Shown: positions 1-5,207, counted from the stretch's first letter. The stretch: 5,207 bases of DNA from an uncultured Collinsella sp. (GCA_900543615.1 UQSC01000122.1:1-5207); one strand, 5' to 3'. The notes: a model not told the origin generated them from the letters alone. Made by a program: numbers and translations.

Positions 1-136
1 TATACGGGTGCATCATCGACGTCTTCAATTCAGAAGATATCAGTGCGGAATGTTCCGGAGAGAAACCCCGTCACGCCCCCGGATTCCCTGCGTTTACGGC
101 CTTGAGGTCGGCGGGCGGAGAAAGACGTGGTTGTGG

Positions 137-150
137 GGGATACGTGTCCC
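137..150. other. 14-bp palindrome
   Basis: GGGATACGTGTCCC is self-complementary apart from one G-T pair. It could be a protein-binding operator or a small stem directly before the larger stem-loop at 151-187. No function can be assigned. At this GC content a single palindrome of this size may also be chance. Confidence 0.3.
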
Positions 151-187
151 GGTTGCTGTTTCGCGGCAAAGCCGCGAAAAGAGCACC
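151..187. other. strong stem-loop of unknown role
   Basis: A perfect 9-bp stem (TTTCGCGGC 159-167 with GCCGCGAAA 171-179) closes on a three-base AAA loop. After a small internal loop (G158 against A180/G181) it extends by GCT/AGC (155-157 with 182-184), and past a bulged T154 by GGT/ACC (151-153 with 185-187), for about 15 pairs in all. No T-tract follows on either strand, so it is not an ordinary intrinsic terminator. It could be the end of an upstream transcript, a structured RNA, or a palindromic repeat unit. Confidence 0.5.
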
Positions 188-256
188 ACTTTGGGGTGAG
201 TGGGAGACGTGGCTGTTGCGACAACTGGTCCCCGCCATAAATTACCCTTGGCATAC

Positions 257-284
257 TTGCGCGAAAACCTGCCCGTGCTACACT
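257..284 (+). promoter_or_regulatory. putative extended -10 promoter of the ribU operon
   Basis: TACACT at 279-284 resembles a -10 box (4 of 6 matches to TATAAT) and is preceded by TG at 276-277 in extended -10 spacing. A weak -35, TTGCGC at 257-262, lies 16 bases upstream. The predicted start near 291 falls on the 5' strand of the riboswitch P1 stem, which is what makes this candidate plausible. TTGGCA at 248-253 is a better -35 hexamer but is 25 bases away, too far. The call rests on pattern and position only. Confidence 0.4.
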
Positions 285-289
285 TGCAA

Positions 290-478
290 TTGCTGTTTCA
301 GGGCGGGGTGGAATTCCCCACTGGCGGTAAATCGGGCGGTGTCAAAGGGACGCCGTGGCGCAGGCGAGATGCCTGCGACCGAGCCGATGAGTCCGCGACC
401 CGTGCGTGCGTTGGTTCGCATGCCGGCTGAACTGGTGAGATCCCAGTACCAACGGTTAGAGTCCGGATGAAAGAGGCA
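290..478 (+). ncRNA. FMN riboswitch (RFN element)
   Basis: This leader carries the conserved RFN blocks in order: CAGGGCGGGGTGGAATTCCCC (299-319), GGCGGTAAATC, GAGTCCGCGACCCG (390-402), the P5 hairpin ACTGG/CCAGT (431-435 with 443-447), and AACGGTTAGAGTCCGGATGAAAGAG at the 3' end. P1 forms between about 290-299 and 469-478 and P2 is GGGG/CCCC (305-308 with 316-319). P4 is GCGTGCG/CGCATGC (404-410 with 417-423). The P3 arm (331-335 with 384-388) is enlarged and holds two further hairpins, 338-354 and 359-377, which makes the aptamer longer than usual. FMN binding is known to lower expression of riboflavin synthesis or transport genes. No T-tract terminator lies before the start codon, and the Shine-Dalgarno region touches the P1 3' strand, so control of translation initiation is the likelier mode. 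Confidence 0.95.
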
Positions 479-483
479 GGTGA
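472..483 (+). promoter_or_regulatory. ribU ribosome-binding site overlapping riboswitch P1
   Basis: AGAGG (472-476) and AGGTGA (478-483) lie 11 and 4 bases before ATG 488. The first is inside the 3' strand of the riboswitch P1 stem and the second directly abuts it. This decides the start at 488: the in-frame ATG at 467 belongs to the conserved GGATGAAAGAG block of the aptamer and has no Shine-Dalgarno of its own. The overlap suggests that FMN-bound P1 blocks ribosome access. Confidence 0.6.
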
Positions 484-487
484 TCTT

Positions 488-1078
488 ATGTCTGAACAGT
501 CGCAGCATATCCATTTTGAGAACACGAATAGGTGGAGCACCAAACAGCTCGTTACCATGGCGTTGATGTGCGCCTTGGGAGCACTGTTTATGTATGTACA
601 GCTGCCCATTCTTCCCTCGGCACCGTTTTTGACGTATGACCCGTCGCTGGTGCCGGCGATGGTGTGTGGATTTGCGTATGGTCCTGGTGCCGGCACTGCC
701 GTTGCCGCCATGGCGATCGTCATCCATGCGCTTACCACGGGTGACTGGGTCGGCGCGCTTATGAACTTGGTTGCCACGCTGGGCTATATTTTGCCTGCGG
801 CTATCGTCTATCAGAAGATGCACACCTACAAGGGTGCCGTGATTGGCCTGGCGCTCGGTGTCATTGCCGCTACGGCGCTGTCCATGGTCGCGAACCTGAC
901 CATCGGCGTTTGGTTCTGGTATGGCTCGGTCGATGTGATCGCCCCGCTCATGATTCCCGCCGTGCTGCCGTTCAACCTCATCAAGACCGTGCTCAACTCG
1001 GTGTTGACGCTGGCGGTGTACAAGGCGGTCTCTAATCTCATCACGCCCAAGAAGGACCAGGTCAAAGGCCGCGCATGA
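488..1078 (+). CDS. ribU: RibU, riboflavin-binding S component of an ECF transporter
   Basis: This is the membrane S component that binds riboflavin and delivers it through the ECF module. The 196-residue product fits the family's usual ~190-200 and has about six hydrophobic segments: roughly 20-38, 55-80, 88-108, 115-136, 148-160 and 164-185. An AxxxA motif in the first helix (A25-A29, with A32 following) matches the surface that S components use to contact EcfT. FLTYDPS (47-53) and PFNLIK (161-166) are typical of the RibU/YpaA family. The hydrophilic N-terminus (1-19) has no signal peptide. An FMN riboswitch immediately upstream independently supports riboflavin as the substrate. The start at 488 is preferred over the in-frame ATG at 467, which lies inside the riboswitch. 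The stop overlaps the ecfA start as ATGA, which suggests translational coupling. The family is secure. Specificity for riboflavin over another flavin-like compound is inferred from motifs and the riboswitch. Confidence 0.93.
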   Translation: MSEQSQHIHFENTNRWSTKQLVTMALMCALGALFMYVQLPILPSAPFLTYDPSLVPAMVCGFAYGPGAGTAVAAMAIVIHALTTGDWVGALMNLVATLGYILPAAIVYQKMHTYKGAVIGLALGVIAATALSMVANLTIGVWFWYGSVDVIAPLMIPAVLPFNLIKTVLNSVLTLAVYKAVSNLITPKKDQVKGRA

Positions 1079-2979
1079 TTGAGTGTCGGGGCGTTTCCTT
1101 TAGCTATGACGGTGCTGTACCGGCGCTCGATGGCATCAATCTGAACATCGAGGATGGCGAGTTTTTCTGCATCCTCGGCGGAAACGGGTCGGGCAAGTCT
1201 ACGTTTGCCAAGCATTTGAACGCGCTGCTGCAGCCCGATGCGGGAACGGTGTGCGTCAACGGCTTGGACGCGTCCGATCCCGAGCTGGTCTACGACATTC
1301 GTTCGACCGCGGGCATGGTATTCCAGAATCCCGACGACCAGCTTGTGGCGACGCTTGTCGAAGACGATGTTGCCTTTGGTCCCGAAAACTTGGGCGTGCC
1401 ATCGGCCCAGATCGCGCAGCGTGTGCGGGATGTGCTGAAGGCCGTGGGCCTGGTGGGCTTTGAGCGACACGAGACCCACGCTCTCTCGGGCGGACAAAAG
1501 CAGCGCGTGGCGCTTGCCGGCGTGCTCGCCATGGAGCCGCGTGTGCTCATTTTGGACGAGGCGTCCTCGATGCTCGATCCGCGCGGGCGCAAGGGCCTTA
1601 TGAAGGCCTGTCACGCGCTGCACGAACGCGGCATGACCATCGTGATGATTACGCACTTTATGGAAGAGGCCGCTGAGGCCGATCGCGTTGCTGTCTTCCA
1701 AGCGGGCCGCGTTGCCATGCTCGGTACTCCCGATGAAATCTTGACGCAGGCGGACGAACTCGCGCGGCTGAACCTGGATATGCCGGCATCGTGCTGTCTT
1801 GGCAGGGCGCTTCGTGCGAAGGGCGTGCCCGTTCACGCGCAGGTGCGCGAGGCGGATATGGTTGCCGAGGTTGCGCAGGCCTATACCGAGCGAAGTGAGG
1901 CGGGCACCGCGGGGCAGTCTTCCGCATCCCAGTCGGAAATCGCTGACGGCGCTGTTCCGGCAGACAATGAGGACAACGCGCTGCAGCCCGTCATCGAGAT
2001 TTCGCACCTTTCGTATAGCTATTCGCTGAGCGCCCGCGAGCGTCGCCGTTGGCACAAGCGCTCGGCCGCCGAGGGTGCATCGAACAAACAGGCCCTCTGG
2101 GGCAACGACCCGAGCAGCCCCTGGGCGTTGCGTGATGTGTCGCTAACGGTGCGTCGTGGCGAGTTCCTGGGCCTTGCGGGCCATACCGGTTCGGGTAAAT
2201 CGACGCTGGTTCAGCATCTCAACGGCCTGATTCGTCCCCAGGAGGGTTCTGTTTACGCATTGGGGCTCGACCTGGCAAACAAGAAAGATGCCGCCGCGGT
2301 TAAGGCAAAGGTCGGCGTGGTGTTTCAGTATCCAGAGCGTCAGCTGTTTGCCGAGACCGTGGCACAGGACGTGGCATTTGGTCCGCGTAACCTTGGCTTG
2401 TCGCAGGCCGAGGTTGCCCGCCGCGTTGAGTCATCGCTCGCGCGCGTGGGCCTCGACCTGGCCACGGTGGGCGACAAGAGCCCCTTTGAGCTCTCGGGCG
2501 GACAGCAGCGGCGCGTGGCGTTTGCTGGCGTGCTTGCCATGGAGCCCGAGGTCCTGGTACTCGATGAGCCCATGGCGGGGCTCGATCCGGCGGCGCGCAG
2601 CGATTTCTTGGAGCTCATCGATCGACTTCACCGCGATGGCCTGACCGTTGTCATGGTTTCGCACAGCATGGATGACCTGGCCAATTGCTGCGACCGTATC
2701 GTCGTAATGAACGAAGGTGCGGTGTTTGCCGAGGGCACACCCGCTCAGGTGTTTGCGCATGCGGATGAGCTTAAATCAATCGGCTTGGGTGTTCCCGCTG
2801 CCCAGCGCATGGCGCTGGCGCTTGCGAAGGCGGGCGTGCCGCTGCGCTTTGACGGCCTCTATACGGTTGAGTCGCTGGCAGACGAGTTGGTGGACCTGCT
2901 AAACGGTCGCTCAGGCGGTTCTTCTAACGTCTCGGACAAGGTCAAACCCGAAACGATCGCGCGAGAGGAGGGCTGCTAA
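1075..2979 (+). CDS. ecfA: fused double ATPase of the ECF transporter (EcfA1-EcfA2 in one chain)
   Basis: This cytoplasmic protein hydrolyses ATP to power vitamin uptake through EcfT and the S component. At 634 residues it is about twice the usual ~280-residue EcfA and contains two complete ABC domains. Domain 1 has Walker A GGNGSGKST (35-43), Q-loop Q84, LSGGQ (137-141), Walker B VLILDE (157-162) and switch His194; its LDEASSMLDP is EcfA1-like. Domain 2 has Walker A GHTGSGKST (369-377), Q418, LSGGQ (473-477), Walker B VLVLDE (493-498) and His530; its LDEPMAGLDP is EcfA2-like. All catalytic residues are present, so both ATP sites look competent. A Ser/Ala/acidic linker (about 270-304) joins the halves. 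Domain 2 also carries a basic, Trp-containing insertion (about 318-349) between its first two strands. AAAGG at 1064-1068 is a modest ribosome-binding site. Fused EcfA pairs are known in actinobacteria, so the fusion is not an assembly error: the frame is continuous and the two halves are divergent. Confidence 0.95.
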   Translation: MIECRGVSFSYDGAVPALDGINLNIEDGEFFCILGGNGSGKSTFAKHLNALLQPDAGTVCVNGLDASDPELVYDIRSTAGMVFQNPDDQLVATLVEDDVAFGPENLGVPSAQIAQRVRDVLKAVGLVGFERHETHALSGGQKQRVALAGVLAMEPRVLILDEASSMLDPRGRKGLMKACHALHERGMTIVMITHFMEEAAEADRVAVFQAGRVAMLGTPDEILTQADELARLNLDMPASCCLGRALRAKGVPVHAQVREADMVAEVAQAYTERSEAGTAGQSSASQSEIADGAVPADNEDNALQPVIEISHLSYSYSLSARERRRWHKRSAAEGASNKQALWGNDPSSPWALRDVSLTVRRGEFLGLAGHTGSGKSTLVQHLNGLIRPQEGSVYALGLDLANKKDAAAVKAKVGVVFQYPERQLFAETVAQDVAFGPRNLGLSQAEVARRVESSLARVGLDLATVGDKSPFELSGGQQRRVAFAGVLAMEPEVLVLDEPMAGLDPAARSDFLELIDRLHRDGLTVVMVSHSMDDLANCCDRIVVMNEGAVFAEGTPAQVFAHADELKSIGLGVPAAQRMALALAKAGVPLRFDGLYTVESLADELVDLLNGRSGGSSNVSDKVKPETIAREEGC

Positions 2980-3779
2980 TGGAGGCGTTTTCGTTTGGTA
3001 GCTACTATCCCGGCGATAGTGCAATCCACCGCCTGGACCCGCGAACCAAGTTGCTCTTGGGCTTTGTGTTTCTGATCACGACGCTCACGGTCAGCAGCTT
3101 CCGCGGACTGGTTCCGGTCGCAATCTTCGTTGTCCTGATCTATACCGTGTCCCGGGTGCCGGCTCGTCGCGTCCTGTCATCGATGGCACCGCTGCTGGCG
3201 ATTGTCGCGGTGGTCGCGGTGCTCAACCTGTTTTCCGACCAGAGCGGGCGCATTCTGTGGCAGCTCGGCTTTTTGCAGATAAGCGAGGGCTCGCTACATT
3301 CCGCCGCCTTTATGGCGTGCCGCCTGACCTTGATGATGGCCGGTATGAGCGCTATCACGCTCACCACACCGACGCTCGACCTCACCGCGGGCTTTGAGCG
3401 CCTGCTCGCGCCGTTTGCGCGTGTGGGACTTCCTGCGCACGAGCTCGGCATGATCATGGGTATCGCGCTGCGCTTTATGCCGCAGTTTGCCACCGAGATG
3501 AAGCAGACGGCCGATGCGCAGGCGAGCCGCGGTGCGCGCGTGACGGGAGGCCCGCTCGGCGGCGTGCGTATGCTCGGCAGTGTGGCGATTCCGCTGTTCA
3601 CGGGCGTGTTCCGTCATGCCGAAACGCTGTCTGCCGCCATGGATGCCCGTTGCTATCATGGCGAGCAGGGCCGCACGCGTCTGCATGCGCTTGCATTTGG
3701 CCGCGGCGATGCGTTGGCGGCGGTGGTGACGGCGTTGCTGCTCATCTGCGCCATCGTCATCAATCTTCAACTTGTTTAG
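2979..3779 (+). CDS. ecfT: EcfT, transmembrane coupling subunit of the ECF transporter
   Basis: EcfT spans the membrane and passes ATPase movements to the S component. The 266-residue product matches the family length. The N-terminal HRLDPRTKL (17-25) is a hallmark, followed by hydrophobic segments near 25-60, 70-86 and 105-127 and a C-terminal helix near 244-264. The long cytoplasmic coupling region carries the two short Arg motifs that dock into grooves on the ATPases: S183-R184-G185 in QASRGA, and A223-R224-C225 in MDARCY. The usual Gly of the second motif is Cys here, while the key Arg is kept. Its ATG overlaps the ecfA stop by one base (TAATG). A strong AGAGGAGG (2964-2971) lies seven bases upstream, giving both coupling and independent initiation. 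A 30-base gap without a terminator leads to the next gene, so the operon probably continues. Confidence 0.94.
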   Translation: MEAFSFGSYYPGDSAIHRLDPRTKLLLGFVFLITTLTVSSFRGLVPVAIFVVLIYTVSRVPARRVLSSMAPLLAIVAVVAVLNLFSDQSGRILWQLGFLQISEGSLHSAAFMACRLTLMMAGMSAITLTTPTLDLTAGFERLLAPFARVGLPAHELGMIMGIALRFMPQFATEMKQTADAQASRGARVTGGPLGGVRMLGSVAIPLFTGVFRHAETLSAAMDARCYHGEQGRTRLHALAFGRGDALAAVVTALLLICAIVINLQLV

Positions 3780-3809
3780 GCGCGATTCGAGCGCAGGAAA
3801 GGGGTCCCT

Positions 3810-4256
3810 ATGACCGACAACGATCGCACGGCGCAGCTCGAGCGCGCCTGTTCGTATCTTAGGCGTATTCCGGCGTGGTATCTTGCCACGACCGATGCGA
3901 GCGACGGGCATCAGCCCCGCGTGAGGCCGTTTTCGTTTGCCATGGTCGATGACGACAAGCTGTGGTTTTGCACGTCGCGCGACAAGGACGTGTGGGCGGA
4001 GTTGAGCGCGAATCCCAAGTTTGAGGTATCGGGCTGGAAGCCGGGGGAGTGCTGGATCGTGTTAACTGGCGAGGCCGCGCTCGAGGACGATGCGGTCGTG
4101 AGCGACAAAGTGCGCCAGGCAGGCTTTAAGCACATGGTGGGCATTGGCGAGCAACACGATAGTGCCAACGACGGCCGCCTTGCGTTTTTCTCGGTGCGCA
4201 ATATCGCCGCCCGCTTCTGTGATATCGACGGCAGCGAGGAACGTCTGGAGCTTTAA
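3810..4256 (+). CDS. PNPOx-like split-barrel protein, copy 1
   Basis: This 148-residue protein belongs to the pyridoxamine 5'-phosphate oxidase-like split-barrel group, probably the small uncharacterised COG5015-type branch. Visible family features are IPAWYLATTD (20-29), PRVRPFSFA (36-44), KLWFCTSRDKDVW (50-62) and GW-rich strands (75-89). The Arg-Pro-Phe strand resembles the segment that contacts FMN phosphate in relatives. It is shorter than true PdxH (~200-220) and lacks an obvious PdxH C-terminal region, so I do not call it PdxH. No signal peptide or membrane segment is seen, so it should be cytoplasmic. The ribosome-binding site AGGAAAGGGG (3795-3804) sits five bases before the ATG. It lies 30 bases after ecfT and is probably in the same transcript. 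A flavin cofactor would fit this position, but relatives also bind F420, heme or nothing, so cofactor and substrate stay open. Confidence 0.85.
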   Translation: MTDNDRTAQLERACSYLRRIPAWYLATTDASDGHQPRVRPFSFAMVDDDKLWFCTSRDKDVWAELSANPKFEVSGWKPGECWIVLTGEAALEDDAVVSDKVRQAGFKHMVGIGEQHDSANDGRLAFFSVRNIAARFCDIDGSEERLEL

Positions 4257-4300
4257 CCCTAGGGCAGCTAAAACAGCCCCGACCCAAAAAGACGAGTGCC

Positions 4301-4306
4301 AGGAGG
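4301..4306 (+). promoter_or_regulatory. ribosome-binding site fixing the start of split-barrel copy 2
   Basis: A perfect AGGAGG lies four bases before ATG 4311. A GTG at 4296 is in frame and would add five residues, but it sits upstream of this site and has none of its own. ATG 4311 is therefore the start. Confidence 0.8.
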
Positions 4307-4310
4307 ACAC

Positions 4311-4721
4311 ATGGACGGATTGAATACGGTGTTGGAGTATCTGACGTCGGTGCCGGCATGGTATTTGGCGACGAGCGTTGACGGGCAGCCGCATGTGCGT
4401 CCGTTTTCGTTTGCGCAGATTCAGGACGGCAAGCTGTGGTTTGTAACGGCGCGCACCAAAGACGTGTGGCAAGAGCTGCTGCAAAATCAACGCTTTGAGG
4501 CCACGAGTTGGTGGCCGGGCCATGGCTGGCTCATCTTGCGCGGGCGTGCGGGTCTGGATGACCTGGCCGCTCCCGATATGCGCGAGGCAGGCTGGAGGCA
4601 CCTGGAGCGCCTAGGCGAACACTACGAGGGCACAGACGATCCCACGCTCGTCTTCTTTAGCGTGGAGGAACCCGAGGCCTTTATCTGCAACCATGACGAA
4701 TGGGTGCCGATCGAGCTCTAA
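4311..4721 (+). CDS. PNPOx-like split-barrel protein, copy 2
   Basis: This 136-residue protein is a clear paralogue of the gene just upstream. It shares PAWYLAT (15-21), VRPFSFA (29-35), KLWF (41-44), KDVW (50-53), the Trp-rich central strand (66-73) and FFSV near the C-terminus. It is shorter mainly at the N-terminus and in the loop after the first strand, where copy 1 reads DASDGHQP and this copy VDGQP. The copies are diverged at DNA level apart from short runs such as the identical 14-base CCGTTTTCGTTTGC, so the duplication looks old. It is probably cytoplasmic and cofactor-binding like its neighbour; flavin is plausible but unproven. The 54-base gap to copy 1 holds no convincing terminator, so the two are likely cotranscribed. 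This is the last gene before the terminator at 4766-4828. Confidence 0.85.
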   Translation: MDGLNTVLEYLTSVPAWYLATSVDGQPHVRPFSFAQIQDGKLWFVTARTKDVWQELLQNQRFEATSWWPGHGWLILRGRAGLDDLAAPDMREAGWRHLERLGEHYEGTDDPTLVFFSVEEPEAFICNHDEWVPIEL

Positions 4722-4765
4722 ACGAGTCTCTCAGCAAGCTTCGACAATTCAAATTCTCGCATGTA

Positions 4766-4828
4766 GCGGGCCCCACATTGCAACGTCACCGTAAGGCGCA
4801 CTGGGCAATATGGGGCCCGCATTTATTT
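4766..4828 (+). terminator. rho-independent terminator ending the ribU-ecf-PNPOx unit
   Basis: GCGGGCCCCACATTGC (4766-4781) pairs with GCAATATGGGGCCCGC (4805-4820) in 15 of 16 positions, with a single C-A mismatch. ATTTATTT (4821-4828) follows directly. The 23-base loop is larger than usual and could form its own short CGTC/GGCG stem. There is no T-tract on the opposite strand, so it acts on + strand transcription. It lies 45 bases after the second split-barrel gene. Confidence 0.85.
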
Positions 4829-4864
4829 GTCAATTCCTTCGAGTGAATGTGTCGGGACTGTTTC

Positions 4865-4903
4865 AATGCATGAATATGTAAAAGATTTGCGTATATATGC
4901 ATC
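4865..4903. promoter_or_regulatory. pair of ARG-box-like operators upstream of argC
   Basis: Two 14-base near-palindromes, TGCATGAATATGTA (4867-4880) and TGCGTATATATGCA (4888-4901), agree at 10 of 14 positions and follow the ARG-box form TGCAT-N4-ATGCA. Their centres (4873.5 and 4894.5) are exactly 21 bp apart, the 18+3+18 arrangement known for tandem ARG boxes bound by hexameric ArgR. They lie 84-122 bases upstream of argC in an AT-rich patch. The surrounding 4722-4986 gap holds the terminator and this control region, and no gene. No clear -35/-10 pair stands out; TTGGTG (4906-4911) with CATAAC (4931-4936) is weak and widely spaced. Confidence 0.65.
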
Positions 4904-4986
4904 TTTTGGTGCTAAAGTTTCAACCCACTTCATAACGACGGCTACGGGATGCGCATTGGTGCATAACTGCAGACAAGGAGTCCGAT

Positions 4987-5158
4987 ATGTCTTTAAAGGT
5001 TGGAATCGTCGGTGCGGCTGGATATGCCGGCGCCGAGCTCATTCGCCTCGTCCTCGGTCATCCCGAGTTTGAACTTGCTGCCATTACGTCCAACGCCGAT
5101 GCCGGCCAGCCGTTGTCCGCGGTGTATCCGAGCTTTGCCGGCGTGAGCGATCTGAAAT
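4987..5158 (+). CDS. argC: ArgC, N-acetyl-gamma-glutamyl-phosphate reductase (5' part only)
   Basis: ArgC reduces N-acetylglutamyl phosphate to the semialdehyde with NADPH, the third step of arginine biosynthesis, in the cytoplasm. Only 57 genuine codons are present out of the usual ~345. They show the N-terminal Rossmann fold: KVGIVGAAGYAGAELIRLV (4-22) with the dinucleotide-binding G9-x-x-G12-x-x-G15, then LAAITSNADAGQPL and YPSF, as in the family. A strong AAGGAG (4975-4980) lies six bases before the ATG. The frame seems to continue to the window end, but everything after Lys57 is translated adapter. The truncation is therefore a contig end, not a broken gene. ARG-box-like sites upstream support arginine control, and argC is commonly first in an arg operon. 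Confidence 0.92.
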
Positions 5159-5207
5159 CTGTCTCTTATACACATCTGACGCTGCCGACGAATAGCCTTG
5201 TGTAGAT
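5159..5207. other. Illumina Nextera adapter contamination
   Basis: CTGTCTCTTATACACATCT (5159-5177) is the 19-base Tn5 mosaic end used in Nextera libraries. It is followed by GACGCTGCCGACGA (5178-5191), the rest of the read-1 transposase adapter in reverse complement. ATAGCCTT (5192-5199) sits where the i5 index belongs; its complement AAGGCTAT matches the index I recall as S520. GTGTAGAT (5200-5207) begins the reverse complement of the P5 primer. The order and spacing match the library construct exactly, so this is not genomic and not a natural transposon end. It also creates false peptides: VSYTHLTLPT on the + strand and MCIRDR on the - strand. Confidence 0.99.

Larger units (their letters stand above)
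1..256. other. upstream region without a supportable gene
   Basis: Several frames stay open here, but none has a convincing start with a ribosome-binding site or a recognisable protein family. The translations are rich in Arg, Trp and Cys, as expected from out-of-frame GC-rich DNA. One frame is open from position 3 to the stop before 470 and runs straight through the riboswitch, so it is not a real gene. The first ~105 bases could be the end of a gene lying upstream of the window, but I cannot tell which frame. The structured elements at 137-150 and 151-187 are the only notable content. Confidence 0.5.

Noticed and set aside
159..179. Intrinsic terminator at the GC-rich hairpin
   Set aside because: The strand after the stem is A-rich then mixed on + and not T-rich on -, so the U-tract is absent in both directions.
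102..470. Open + strand frame running through the upstream region into the leader
   Set aside because: It crosses the whole FMN riboswitch, has no recognisable domain and is rich in Trp, Cys and Arg.
467..487. Earlier in-frame ATG for ribU
   Set aside because: It is part of the conserved 3' block of the riboswitch and lacks a ribosome-binding site; ATG 488 has one.
826..2055. 409-residue open frame on the - strand
   Set aside because: It lies antisense to ribU and ecfA, whose motifs are intact; its Arg/His-rich composition is typical of the antisense of GC-rich coding DNA.
4258..4290. Possible small hairpin between the two split-barrel genes (GGGC/GCCC)
   Set aside because: The stem has only four pairs and no T-tract, too weak for a terminator.
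4950..4971. Possible third ARG-box-like site (TGCGCATTGGTGCA, then TGCATAACTGCA)
   Set aside because: Only the outer TGC/GCA match and the AT-rich centre is missing; the 62-bp distance from the second box is not compelling.
4827..5072. 81-residue + strand frame across the intergenic region into argC
   Set aside because: It covers the ARG-box region and the argC start in another frame, and shows no domain or ribosome-binding site.
5159..5177. Tn5/IS50-like mosaic end suggesting a transposon insertion in argC
   Set aside because: The flanking bases are synthetic Nextera adapter, index and P5 sequence, so it is a library artefact.

Overview
This 5.2 kb window looks like high-GC actinobacterial DNA. 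The closest fit I can suggest is a gut Coriobacteriia member such as Collinsella; that is an inference from base composition, gene style and order, since no taxonomic marker is present. The real genomic sequence stops at about position 5158. The last 49 bases are Illumina Nextera library adapter, so the window almost certainly ends at a contig end.

Layout, all on the + strand. Positions 1-256 hold no gene I can support, but contain a strong imperfect stem-loop (151-187) and a 14-bp palindrome (137-150). A possible extended -10 promoter (257-284) would start transcription at the first stem of an FMN riboswitch (about 290-478). The riboswitch leads into a tightly packed vitamin-uptake operon: ribU (488-1078, riboflavin-binding S component of an ECF transporter), a fused double ATPase ecfA (1075-2979) and ecfT (2979-3779). 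These genes overlap by 4 nt and 1 nt. Two tandem, paralogous PNPOx-like split-barrel genes follow (3810-4256 and 4311-4721) and are probably cotranscribed. A rho-independent terminator (4766-4828) closes the unit. A second unit then begins: an AT-rich control region with two ARG-box-like palindromes spaced exactly 21 bp centre to centre (4865-4903), and the first 57 codons of argC.

How it works together: when FMN is abundant, the riboswitch should reduce translation of RibU, probably by occluding its ribosome-binding site. Translational coupling would carry this to EcfA and EcfT. RibU binds riboflavin, EcfT couples it to the ATPases, and the double ATPase EcfA powers uptake. The two split-barrel proteins may be flavin-binding, which would suit their position behind a riboflavin importer, but their substrates are unknown. 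The argC unit is a separate arginine-biosynthesis transcript, probably repressed by ArgR.

I see no undescribed defence, mobile or catalytic system. The points most worth checking are the whole ECF module lying under FMN control, the branched P3 arm of the riboswitch, the fused ATPase with an insertion in its second domain, the flavoprotein pair, the ARG-box pair, and the adapter artefact.
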